NCBI GenBank assembly: GCA_025454795.1
Contig: JALONT010000029.1
Span: 1-35,622 of the forward strand
Source of the DNA: Bacteroidales bacterium
GTDB lineage: Bacteria > Bacteroidota > Bacteroidia > Bacteroidales > VadinHA17
Direction of reading: 5' to 3'
Length of the DNA stretch: 35,622 bases
Numbering within the stretch: the first letter of the stretch is position 1; the number at the start of each line of letters is the position of its first letter. The position numbers and the translations under genes are program-made. The notes beneath the pieces were generated by a model. The model worked only from the letters and a program-made list of their open reading frames with translations. It ran no database searches and was not told where the DNA came from. Shown here in pieces: positions 1 through 6,808 of this stretch.

Positions 1-109
1 GCATTTTTACTATTTATTTAAGCTAAAGATATTAACACATATCATTGATTATTAACATTATACGTACATATATTTACTTTTTCAGCAAACCCTAATTAGA
101 AATAAGATG

Positions 110-117
110 CAAAGGTA
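110..117 (-). promoter_or_regulatory. Possible promoter -7 element firing leftward
   Basis: On the minus strand this reads TACCTTTG, a full match to the Bacteroidetes -7 consensus TAnnTTTG, followed by CATC. No convincing -33 TTTG lies 19-23 bases upstream. It would drive a gene beyond the left edge. The rest of 1-179 is AT-rich and shows no reading frame I can support. Confidence 0.35.
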
Positions 118-170
118 ATATATTTACACCTGATAAATAATTTCAGGAATGTCAAAAAATATGATCAGGA

Positions 171-198
171 ATAAAAGTCTTCTGAGGATTTCTCAGAA
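171..198 (-). terminator. Hairpin terminator overlapping the barrel-protein stop codon
   Basis: On the minus strand TTCTGAG (198-192), a 5-base loop and CTCAGAA (186-180) form a 7-bp stem followed by GACTTTTATT. The TGA stop of the upstream gene lies inside the left arm, so the hairpin begins in the last codon. It is probably the end of the sigma/anti-sigma operon transcript. Confidence 0.5.
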
Positions 199-1512
199 TT
201 TATAGGATAATCCGGAAAAGATGCCGAAGGTATAAGGGTGAAGTTTCATTCCGGGGATCCCGCCTGAAGAATTTAAATAGTACCTGAAGGTCGGTTCCAT
301 GTTCAGAGAAAAGTTTTTGGATAAGCTATATTCCAATCCCATACCTATTGAGCTGCTGAAGGTTAGAGGGTTCAGATCGTCTGTTTGTCCAATCTCATAC
401 TTGCCCTTATCAGATGAGGCAAAAACAGCGTTGGTTACCAGCAGGTTGGACGACAATCCACCAATGATATTAAAGTCGATGATTCTATCGATCACCTTAT
501 ATCTCAAAATTAACGGCAGTTCAAGATAACCGAAATTCTGATGAAGTGAATTGCCAAGGTACTGAAGATCCGCTTCCACAATATCAGATACATCACCGGT
601 ATAACTGGTAATTATCCTGTTTTTTAATAGTCCGTCGCTGAGGAAGATATCCGAATTGTTTGTATATACAGTCCCGCTTGTTGTAAGAACCTCAAATGTA
701 CGGTCTCCCTTTGCCTGATTATAATCACGGAATCCGCTGAAGGCTGTTATCCCTGACAGTTCATGCCCGAAAGTGGAATAATAAATACCTGATTGCACAC
801 TGATTCTCTTATTTATCTTATAAGATAAGGCCACTCCTCCTGAATATGATAACATTGTCTGATCTTCGGTCAGCAGCTGATTAGCAAATTCATTATTGCC
901 TGACTTAATATTCATATTATAAGTTGGTGAGACCAGGGCAGCTATTGACCATCTTTCGGTTTTCTTTTCAGCCTGGATTTCTGGAAGATACTCAGGTGTA
1001 TCCGATACTTTGTTTATTGAAGAACCTGTACTCACAAATGCTGAAAGATATGAATGTCTGTCTGCCAGTTTGACATTAATCGGCAGATCTGATGTTGCTG
1101 ACTGATAATCAATGCTCTGAGGAGAATCAGCTTCCTTTTCAACTACAACAAAGTTTTCAGGCTGATCTGCAGGTAATGCAATTCCTGAACCGGAATTAAG
1201 CGTAAATGTGTTTCCGGCATCTGCTATCATTAATTGATCCTGATTATCTGCCTCCGGTGCTTCAGATTCCGGGTTTACGAAAAAGTCATTATTGACCAGT
1301 CCGGTTGAAATTTCTGCACCCCACCTGTAAGCAAGAAAACTTAATGAGATTACTACAGCTATAATTGCTGCAGCTCTGAGAATAGTAAAAGGTCTTTGTC
1401 TTTTCCTGACAGCAGGATAAATGTTTTTCCAGACATCAGCAGGCGGTAGAACTTCATAATCTTTAAGTCCGTTCCTGAATACTACATCAATATTTGCTTC
1501 TCTTTCATCCAT
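193..1512 (-). CDS. Anti-sigma-like membrane protein with C-terminal outer-membrane beta-barrel domain
   Basis: This 439-residue protein is the likely regulator of the ECF sigma factor directly upstream. Residues 1-44 are charged and cytoplasmic-like, with an FRNGLKDYEVLPPADVW stretch typical of Bacteroidetes proteins that follow ECF sigma genes. One hydrophobic segment follows at about 45-65 and then a Ser/Asn-rich periplasmic linker to about 190. The rest has alternating beta-strand patterns of the PorT/OMP_b-brl type and ends in an aromatic residue (GLSYKF). There is no cleavable signal peptide. The ATG overlaps the sigma stop by 8 bases, implying translational coupling. The anti-sigma role is inferred from position and architecture; no zinc-binding HxxxCxxC motif of ZAS-type anti-sigma factors is present. 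Confidence 0.72.
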   Translation of the reverse strand: MDEREANIDVVFRNGLKDYEVLPPADVWKNIYPAVRKRQRPFTILRAAAIIAVVISLSFLAYRWGAEISTGLVNNDFFVNPESEAPEADNQDQLMIADAGNTFTLNSGSGIALPADQPENFVVVEKEADSPQSIDYQSATSDLPINVKLADRHSYLSAFVSTGSSINKVSDTPEYLPEIQAEKKTERWSIAALVSPTYNMNIKSGNNEFANQLLTEDQTMLSYSGGVALSYKINKRISVQSGIYYSTFGHELSGITAFSGFRDYNQAKGDRTFEVLTTSGTVYTNNSDIFLSDGLLKNRIITSYTGDVSDIVEADLQYLGNSLHQNFGYLELPLILRYKVIDRIIDFNIIGGLSSNLLVTNAVFASSDKGKYEIGQTDDLNPLTFSSSIGMGLEYSLSKNFSLNMEPTFRYYLNSSGGIPGMKLHPYTFGIFSGLSYKF

Positions 1513-2065
1513 TTGATGACTTCTTCTTTAGTCCGGTATAAGAACCCACCCTTCGCTGCAGAATTACCCGTGCCCGGGAAAGGTTCGATTTTGATGTTCC
1601 TTCAGATATATTTACTATACTGCTGATCTCTTTATGGGTATATCCTTCAATAGCATAAAGGTTAAACACCATTCTGTATTTTGGAGGAAGCTCCCTGATA
1701 ATCTCCAACAGGTCTGAGGCTTCAAGTCCTGCGTAATCCTCATTATCCGGAGTTGCATCCGGTTCCGTTATCTGGTCAATATCATCAACCCTGTAGAGAT
1801 TATGTTTACTGCGGTATCGCTCCAGGGCCGTATTGACCACTATCCGGCGCATCCATCCTTCAAAAGAACCTTCATGCTTATAGTGAACCAGATTTTCAAA
1901 AATCTTTATAAATCCTTCCTGAAGGATATCCCTCGCTTCTTCATCATTACCGGAATATTGCATACAAACAGCAAATAACTTCGCTGCATGCCTCCGGTAC
2001 AGAAGCTCCTGATCCCTTCTGTTACCCTTAAGACAACCGGTTATGATATTTTTAATCTCCGACAA
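1505..2065 (-). CDS. RNA polymerase ECF-type sigma-70 factor
   Basis: This 186-residue sigma factor contains only regions 2 and 4, the usual ECF size. Region 2 spans about 20-90 and includes DEEARDILQEGFIKIF and the GWMRRIVVNTALERYR helix that contacts the -10 element. Region 4 spans about 125-175 with LPPKYRMVFNLYAIEGYTHK and a helix-turn-helix around EISSIVNISEGTSKSNLSRA. No ATG is available in frame before residue 34, so the start is taken as TTG at 2065, with a purine-rich AGAGGTAAAGAG just upstream. The weak start may limit sigma levels. The gene overlaps its presumed membrane regulator by 8 bases. The regulon cannot be read from here; in this phylum such pairs often control envelope or nutrient-uptake genes. 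Confidence 0.9.
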   Translation of the reverse strand: MSEIKNIITGCLKGNRRDQELLYRRHAAKLFAVCMQYSGNDEEARDILQEGFIKIFENLVHYKHEGSFEGWMRRIVVNTALERYRSKHNLYRVDDIDQITEPDATPDNEDYAGLEASDLLEIIRELPPKYRMVFNLYAIEGYTHKEISSIVNISEGTSKSNLSRARVILQRRVGSYTGLKKKSSNG

Positions 2066-2121
2066 GGCTCTTTACCTCTAAAGAGTATAAAAATACAAAA
2101 TAATTGTCTTAAAAACCACTA

Positions 2122-2154
2122 TTTCGGCATAAGATTGATGAAGAAATGCCGAAA
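2122..2154. repeat. Inverted repeat between lpdA and the sigma-factor gene
   Basis: TTTCGGCAT (2122-2130) and ATGCCGAAA (2146-2154) are perfect 9-bp arms around a 15-base loop. On the minus strand the hairpin is followed by TAGTGGTTTTTAAG, so it could end transcripts coming from lpdA. It could equally be an operator for the sigma gene about 60 bases further on. Confidence 0.4.
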
Positions 2155-2200
2155 AAGGTTGCTTTGTAAGCAGGAAGATAATTTTACTAAACAGAAAAAG

Positions 2201-2282
2201 GTGTCAGGCGTAGGGCGTGGGTCAACAGGCGACAGGTTGCAGAAAACTTTAAAACAGGACATGCCTGATACTTGTTGCCTGT
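2201..2282. repeat. G-rich intergenic element with two interleaved inverted repeats
   Basis: GTGTCAGGC (2201-2209) can pair with GCCTGATAC (2263-2271). ACAGGCGACAGGT (2225-2237) can pair with ACTTGTTGCCTGT (2270-2282). Three positions are G-U wobbles if the plus strand is transcribed and mismatches on the minus strand. The arms alternate (A, B, A', B'), so the stems compete or form a pseudoknot. The right arm touches the lpdA stop codon. The segment is far more G-rich than its surroundings and codes for nothing I can support. It may be a decayed dispersed repeat. Confidence 0.4.
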
Positions 2283-3673
2283 TAAAGATGTATCACCTCA
2301 CCATATGCTGCAGCTGCTGCCTCCATAATTGCCTCCGACATGGTGGGATGAGGGTGTACAGCTCTTATTATTTCATGAGCGGTGGTCTCAAGCTTTCGTG
2401 CAACAACTATTTCCGAAATCATCTCTGTAACATTTGCTCCGATCATATGTGCCCCGAGAAGCTCTCCATAACCGGCATCAAAAATGAGTTTGACAAAGCC
2501 GTCCTTTGTCCCTGAAGCACTTGCCTTTCCAGAAGCGGTGAACGGAAACTTACCAACTTTTATCAAATAACCAGCCTCCTTTGCCGCTGCTTCTGTAAGA
2601 CCTACAGATGCAATTTCAGGGTTTGTATAAGTACATGCAGGGATATTCTTATAATCCAGAGGTTCAGTCTCCTTACCCGCAATCTTCTCTACACATATTA
2701 TACCTTCAGCCGAAGCTACATGGGCAAGTGCAGGGCCATGAACTATATCGCCAATAGCATAGATGCCCTGCACCGGGGTCCTGTAATAGTCATCTACAAC
2801 CACTTTACCCTTATCTGTTTTAATACCGGCTTCTTCAAGCCCTATTCCCTCAAGGTTTGTTGTGATACCGACTGCTGAAAATACAATGTCAGTTTCAGCA
2901 ACCTCAATTCCCTTTGGTGTCTTTATGGTCACCCTGCATTTTTCTTCTGAGGTATCTACCGACTCCACTGTTGAATCGGTCATTATCTTCATCTTCAGCT
3001 TTTTAAATGACCTCTCAAGCTGTTTCGACACTTCTTCATCCTCATTTGGAACAATTCTCGGAAGGAACTCAACAAGAGTAACTTCCGTTCCTATTGTCTG
3101 ATAAAAGTTAGCAAACTCGCTCCCTATGGCACCTGATCCGACTACAACTATCGATTGTGGCTGCTTTGGCAGCGTCATTGCCTCACGGTACCCTATTATC
3201 TTCCTGCCATCCTGCTTCAGTCCAGGCAGTTCTTTTGAACGGGCGCCGGTAGCAAGGATGATGTTCTTTGCTGAATATATTTTTTTGTTTCCTTCCTGAT
3301 CTTCAACTTCAACATTATTCCCTCCTGTCAGACGTCCATAGCCTTTTATATGAGTGATATTATTTTTTTTAAAAAGAAACTGAATTCCTTTGCTCATACC
3401 GTCTGCAATAGTGCGACTTCGTGCTATCATCGCACTGAAGTCAGCTTTAACTTCACCTGCGACTGAGATGCCATAATCTGCAGCATGGGTAAGGTATTCG
3501 AATACCTGGGCGCTCTTAAGGAGTGATTTTGTGGGGATGCACCCCCAGTTGAGACATATCCCGCCCAATTCTGCCTTCTCAACCACTGCAACTTTCATTT
3601 TCAGCTGTGAAGCCCTGATGGCTGCAACATAACCTCCGGGGCCGCTCCCTATTATTAAAACATCATAAACCAT
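2282..3673 (-). CDS. lpdA: Dihydrolipoyl dehydrogenase (E3)
   Basis: This 463-residue FAD flavoprotein reoxidises dihydrolipoamide with NAD+ for 2-oxoacid dehydrogenase or glycine-cleavage complexes. Its length is standard for the family. The FAD-binding GSGPGG lies at 9-14. The redox-active disulfide is C40/C45 in CLNWGC. The NAD-binding GSGAIGSEFA is near 180, the second FAD motif AIGD near 310, and the catalytic HPHPTMSE at 440-447 supplies the His-Glu pair. ATG start. It lies 5 bases after the permease gene of the metal-uptake operon, so it is probably co-transcribed with it. No E1, E2 or lipoylation gene is nearby, so its partner complex is unknown. Confidence 0.95.
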   Translation of the reverse strand: MVYDVLIIGSGPGGYVAAIRASQLKMKVAVVEKAELGGICLNWGCIPTKSLLKSAQVFEYLTHAADYGISVAGEVKADFSAMIARSRTIADGMSKGIQFLFKKNNITHIKGYGRLTGGNNVEVEDQEGNKKIYSAKNIILATGARSKELPGLKQDGRKIIGYREAMTLPKQPQSIVVVGSGAIGSEFANFYQTIGTEVTLVEFLPRIVPNEDEEVSKQLERSFKKLKMKIMTDSTVESVDTSEEKCRVTIKTPKGIEVAETDIVFSAVGITTNLEGIGLEEAGIKTDKGKVVVDDYYRTPVQGIYAIGDIVHGPALAHVASAEGIICVEKIAGKETEPLDYKNIPACTYTNPEIASVGLTEAAAKEAGYLIKVGKFPFTASGKASASGTKDGFVKLIFDAGYGELLGAHMIGANVTEMISEIVVARKLETTAHEIIRAVHPHPTMSEAIMEAAAAAYGEVIHL

Positions 3674-3678
3674 ATCAT

Positions 3679-4530
3679 TTATATTAAATTTGTTGTTCCT
3701 GATCCCTGCTTTCTGTCCTTAACAATTTTCATCACCTGACATATACCTTTGACAATCACCCAGATCACGACCAGAGTAAAAATAATTGTCGCTCCAACAG
3801 GTATCCCTGCAAAATATGAAATTATATATCCTGCAGCTGTTCCAATAAACCCGGCCAGTATTGACCAGATAATTATCCTGGAGTACACCTTCGTAAATAT
3901 CATTGCAATATTCGGTGGGATGGTGAATAGTGAAAGGACAAGTACTACTCCGGCCATCCTGATATTCAGAACAATAGTAAGTGCGATAAGTGAAGTTGTA
4001 ACATATTTGAAAATATCGACGTAGGATGAGTATGTCCTGGCAAATGATTCATCGAATGATATATAGAGTATAGTCCTGTAAAATACCGTAAAGTAAAATA
4101 CCAGGATGAGAGACATTATTCCAAGTGCAATTATATCGGCATTTGTCACGGTCAGGATGCTTCCGAAGAGATAACTCATAAGATTCGGGGTATATCCCGG
4201 AGTGAGATAAATGAATATTATACCGATTGCCATTCCGAATGCCCATAGGATACCAATCGCCGAGTCTTCCCTGATCTTATGACTTACTGACAGGTATTCA
4301 ATACCAAGAGCCGAGAGAATGCTGAAAACTGCTGCCCCGATCACCGGATTAATGCCTGCAAAGTATCCGATCCCAATGCCACCAAATGAAGCATGGGTTA
4401 TTCCTCCACTTAGGAAAACCATCCTCCTCGAAACAATGTATGTCCCTGCCAGGCCTGCAGTGATACTTGCAAACAGGGCTCCGAGGAGGCTTTTAATTAC
4501 AAATTCATATTGAAAAATGCTTCCTTCCAC
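3679..4530 (-). CDS. znuB: Metal (zinc/manganese-type) ABC transporter permease
   Basis: This 283-residue ABC-3 family integral membrane protein forms the channel of a divalent-metal importer in the cytoplasmic membrane. About eight hydrophobic helices are visible. The segment GTYIVSRRMVFLSGGITHAS near 30-50 is the family's characteristic cytoplasmic coupling region. The start is GTG at 4530, two bases after the ATPase stop codon, with no clear Shine-Dalgarno; translation is probably coupled to the preceding gene. The metal cannot be assigned from the permease alone, because zinc and manganese/iron importers share this fold. Confidence 0.88.
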   Translation of the reverse strand: MEGSIFQYEFVIKSLLGALFASITAGLAGTYIVSRRMVFLSGGITHASFGGIGIGYFAGINPVIGAAVFSILSALGIEYLSVSHKIREDSAIGILWAFGMAIGIIFIYLTPGYTPNLMSYLFGSILTVTNADIIALGIMSLILVFYFTVFYRTILYISFDESFARTYSSYVDIFKYVTTSLIALTIVLNIRMAGVVLVLSLFTIPPNIAMIFTKVYSRIIIWSILAGFIGTAAGYIISYFAGIPVGATIIFTLVVIWVIVKGICQVMKIVKDRKQGSGTTNLI

Positions 4531-4532
4531 TG

Positions 4533-5279
4533 TTAATTATGAATTTTAAGGACTGTATGCGGTACTTCCCCATGTGTTATGAGCTGTATCGGGCAGCCAT
4601 ATGCAAGCAGCTGATCATTGGTGATTTCCGATGAGGGATGATAGTGGAGCTCCCCATTGACACAGGCATATGACTTGACATGTGAAGAGATCATCCCAAT
4701 GTCATGAGAGACCATCAGTATTGCCATCCTTTTATTAAGGTCCCGGAGCTTCTCGTAGAAATCATTCTCGAAGGTTGAATCTACAAAATTACCCGGTTCA
4801 TCGAGCAATAGCAATTTCGGATCTCCGATAACCGCCCGCCCAAGAAAAACACGCTGTAGCTGACCTCCCGACAGTTCATTAAGTGATGTTCGCTCCATTC
4901 CCGAAAGGCCAAGATTATCAATTACCTCTTTTGTCCTTTTTTTGTCGGCTGATGACATCCGCGAAATGATCTTCTTGCGAATCATCATTCCAGAAAGTAT
5001 TACATCTGAAACTGTCACGGGATAATTCACATCGCCGGTTGATATCTGTGGCAGATAACCAATACTGTTTGAGTTAATGAGCTTGCTGTTAAATACTATT
5101 CTCCCTTTCAAAGGCTTTATCAATCCGAGTATCACTTTAAGGAGAGTTGTCTTTCCTCCTCCGTTTGGCCCTATTACGCCTATAAAATCGCTTTCGCTGA
5201 CACTGAAGTTAATATCCTGAAGCACAACATTTGCATCATATGAAACTGATAAAGAATGCATTTCAAGCAGGTTAGCCAT
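4533..5279 (-). CDS. znuC: Metal ABC transporter ATP-binding protein
   Basis: This 248-residue ATPase powers the adjacent permease. Visible motifs are Walker A GPNGGGKTT at 37-45, Q-loop Gln at 78, signature LSGGQLQR at 136-143, Walker B LLLLDEP at 156-162 and the H-switch VSHD near 190. ATG start at 5279. It sits 8 bases after the substrate-binding lipoprotein gene and 2 bases before the permease gene. It resembles ZnuC/MntB-type ATPases. The symbol reflects the operon's overall similarity to zinc systems and is not proof of metal specificity. Confidence 0.9.
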   Translation of the reverse strand: MANLLEMHSLSVSYDANVVLQDINFSVSESDFIGVIGPNGGGKTTLLKVILGLIKPLKGRIVFNSKLINSNSIGYLPQISTGDVNYPVTVSDVILSGMMIRKKIISRMSSADKKRTKEVIDNLGLSGMERTSLNELSGGQLQRVFLGRAVIGDPKLLLLDEPGNFVDSTFENDFYEKLRDLNKRMAILMVSHDIGMISSHVKSYACVNGELHYHPSSEITNDQLLAYGCPIQLITHGEVPHTVLKIHN

Positions 5280-5287
5280 GATTCAGG

Positions 5288-6163
5288 TTATTTTTGATTT
5301 TCAGTAAAACTCTTATGTAAGGCCCTGATAATATCCATTGTGCTTTCGTACCAATTTTCCGACAGCGGATCAATGACTCTTACCTTTGCACCTACCTCAT
5401 GAGCTATGGCATTTGCATTCTTACTGTCGTACTCTTTCTGAACAAATATTGTGGTGATGTTTTCAGTTCTGGCAAAATCAATTAATTCCTTTAACCGGGA
5501 TGGAGGAGGTTCTTTGCCCTCAAATTCGACCGAAATCTCTGTAAGACCATAATCCCTGGCAAGGTAAGCAAGGTTCGGGTGGTATATCATAAAAGCTTTC
5601 CCTGAAAATTCTGAAAAAAGAGTCCGTGCCGCTTCATCTGCCTCACCTATCCTTAGAATCAGTCTGGAGTAATTAGATTCGTACTTCTGCTTTTCGGAAG
5701 GATTGAGTTCATTGAGAAGATCCCTTACTGAAGATGCAATTGTTAATGCACATTCCGGGGATACCCAGAAATGAGGATCTACACCTTCTATTTGCTTCCC
5801 CTCATGATGATGCCCTGATTCTATAGGATCTATCTTTTCACCTACAGAAAGCTTTTTCATTGTTTTATTGATCTCATAGAATCTGCCAAGCCATGTCATC
5901 TCAAACCCGAGATAACCGTTGCTTATATATGCTACTGATCTGCCAAGCCTGTTGATCTGCCCGGGATATGGCTCGTATATATGTGGATTAGCGCCTGCGG
6001 GGACCATGACGTTCACCTTAAAATCATCACCGGCTATCTCATTGATAAAATATTTATAGGGTGCAATACTTGCTGTAATTATTTTTTGTCCGGTGTCAGC
6101 AGTTTTCCTGTTACACGACAGGGAGGCAATAAGAGCCAGAAAAATAATACTTAGTTTTCTCAT
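5288..6163 (-). CDS. znuA: Metal ABC transporter substrate-binding lipoprotein (ZnuA-like)
   Basis: This cluster A-I solute-binding protein captures divalent metal for the permease and ATPase downstream. I take the ATG at 6163 (291 residues), which gives a clean lipoprotein signal MRKLSIIFLALIASLSC; a GTG at 6196 would only add 11 residues. Candidate metal ligands are the His in AGANPHIYEP (about 61), the His in VDPHFWVSP (about 131), the His in IYHPNLAYLARDYGL, and a C-terminal acidic residue. A short HHHEGK loop at about 118-123 replaces the long His-rich loop of classic ZnuA. No Lys/Asp-rich surface-export signal follows the cysteine, so it is probably anchored facing the periplasm. First gene of the znuA-znuC-znuB-lpdA run. 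Confidence 0.88.
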   Translation of the reverse strand: MRKLSIIFLALIASLSCNRKTADTGQKIITASIAPYKYFINEIAGDDFKVNVMVPAGANPHIYEPYPGQINRLGRSVAYISNGYLGFEMTWLGRFYEINKTMKKLSVGEKIDPIESGHHHEGKQIEGVDPHFWVSPECALTIASSVRDLLNELNPSEKQKYESNYSRLILRIGEADEAARTLFSEFSGKAFMIYHPNLAYLARDYGLTEISVEFEGKEPPPSRLKELIDFARTENITTIFVQKEYDSKNANAIAHEVGAKVRVIDPLSENWYESTMDIIRALHKSFTENQK

Positions 6164-6184
6164 CTGTAAATAAACAGCAGGATA

Positions 6185-6192
6185 CAAATTTA
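6185..6192 (-). promoter_or_regulatory. Possible -7 element for the metal-uptake operon
   Basis: The minus strand reads TAAATTTG, matching TAnnTTTG, about 22 bases before the ATG at 6163. A TTTTG lies upstream but only 13 bases away, too close for the usual 19-23 spacing. No convincing Zur or Fur box was found. Confidence 0.35.
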
Positions 6193-6219
6193 ACACTTAA
6201 CACAACAAAAGGTTTACGT

Positions 6220-6250
6220 GTTGCAAATAAAATAATATAAGCTAATTTTG
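6220..6250 (+). promoter_or_regulatory. Promoter of the 6276 gene
   Basis: GTTG (6220-6223) is followed after 19 bases by TAATTTTG (6243-6250), a good fit to the Bacteroidetes -33/-7 layout. Transcription would begin near 6257, about 20 bases before the ATG. Confidence 0.5.
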
Positions 6251-6275
6251 ATTATGATTAATCGGTATCAGCCGG

Positions 6276-6770
6276 ATGAAGAATAAAGGAGAGATACTTG
6301 CCACAATTCTGAATGATTTCAAAGGATGCTATTTTTTCCTTCATAATACTAAAGAATTCAGTATTACTGAGAAGATAATGAATGAGGGATTTATCTTTGA
6401 GAGCCAGCTTCCGCATTCAACTGACCGTGTAAATCCTAATGAACCTATCGAAATTACATATTTCCTTTTCCAGAGAAAGGATTATGGTCAGTTCACAATT
6501 ATAATTGCAATACCCAAGCCTGTTTATGATAAGTATTCTGAAGTATCAAATAAATATGATACCGGGATTGAGGAGGTAATGACTATTACTGAACCATATT
6601 TTGGCGATAACGACGAGCTGATATATACTATTCCCCCGAAACATATCCTTGGATATTTCAATATCAGGACGGCTGAGTTTTTCAGGAATGTTAACTGGGA
6701 TCCTGGTTATGATAACAGTCTAATGAGGAAACCTGCCAGAAGACCTGTCAAACCCGGCAGGAATCAATAG
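6276..6770 (+). CDS. Uncharacterised protein, 164 residues
   Basis: I cannot name a family for this protein. It has no signal peptide and no membrane segment, so it is probably cytoplasmic. The sequence alternates predicted strands and helices, with a strongly patterned core ITYFLFQRKDYGQFTIIIAI near 80-100. An acidic segment follows (EPYFGDNDELIYTIPPKHIL) and then a basic, Pro/Arg-rich tail (RKPARRPVKPGRN). Clear codon structure, a matched upstream promoter and a following hairpin support a real single-gene unit. It is divergent from the metal-uptake operon, but nothing in the protein looks like a metal sensor. Confidence 0.7.
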   Translation: MKNKGEILATILNDFKGCYFFLHNTKEFSITEKIMNEGFIFESQLPHSTDRVNPNEPIEITYFLFQRKDYGQFTIIIAIPKPVYDKYSEVSNKYDTGIEEVMTITEPYFGDNDELIYTIPPKHILGYFNIRTAEFFRNVNWDPGYDNSLMRKPARRPVKPGRNQ

Positions 6771-6808
6771 AAAATGGGGCAAACAGCCCTTCTTCACGGG
6801 CTCCTGCC
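6756..6808 (+). terminator. Probable bidirectional terminator between convergent genes
   Basis: AGCCC (6785-6789) and GGGCT (6798-6802) form an inner stem; GGCAGG (6756-6761) and CCTGCC (6803-6808) can close an outer one. TTACTTTTTAC follows on the plus strand. It occupies the whole gap between the 6770 and 6809 gene ends, so it may serve both. Confidence 0.4.

Noticed and set aside
1988-2515. A 175-codon open frame on the plus strand across the sigma-factor start, the intergenic region and the lpdA 3' end.
   Set aside because: It is antisense to two clear genes over much of its length, has Cys-rich low-plausibility sequence and no promoter or family resemblance. Only the intergenic part is reported, as a repeat.
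3679-4530. Naming the transporter firmly as zinc-specific.
   Set aside because: Zinc and manganese/iron importers of this class share all visible motifs, and the His-rich loop of the binding protein is too short to decide.
6196-6240. A Zur/Fur-type operator upstream of the metal-uptake operon, suggested by CAACA and TGTTG arms 11 bases apart.
   Set aside because: Five-base arms in AT-rich DNA are expected by chance, and the pattern does not match a zinc- or iron-regulator box I know.
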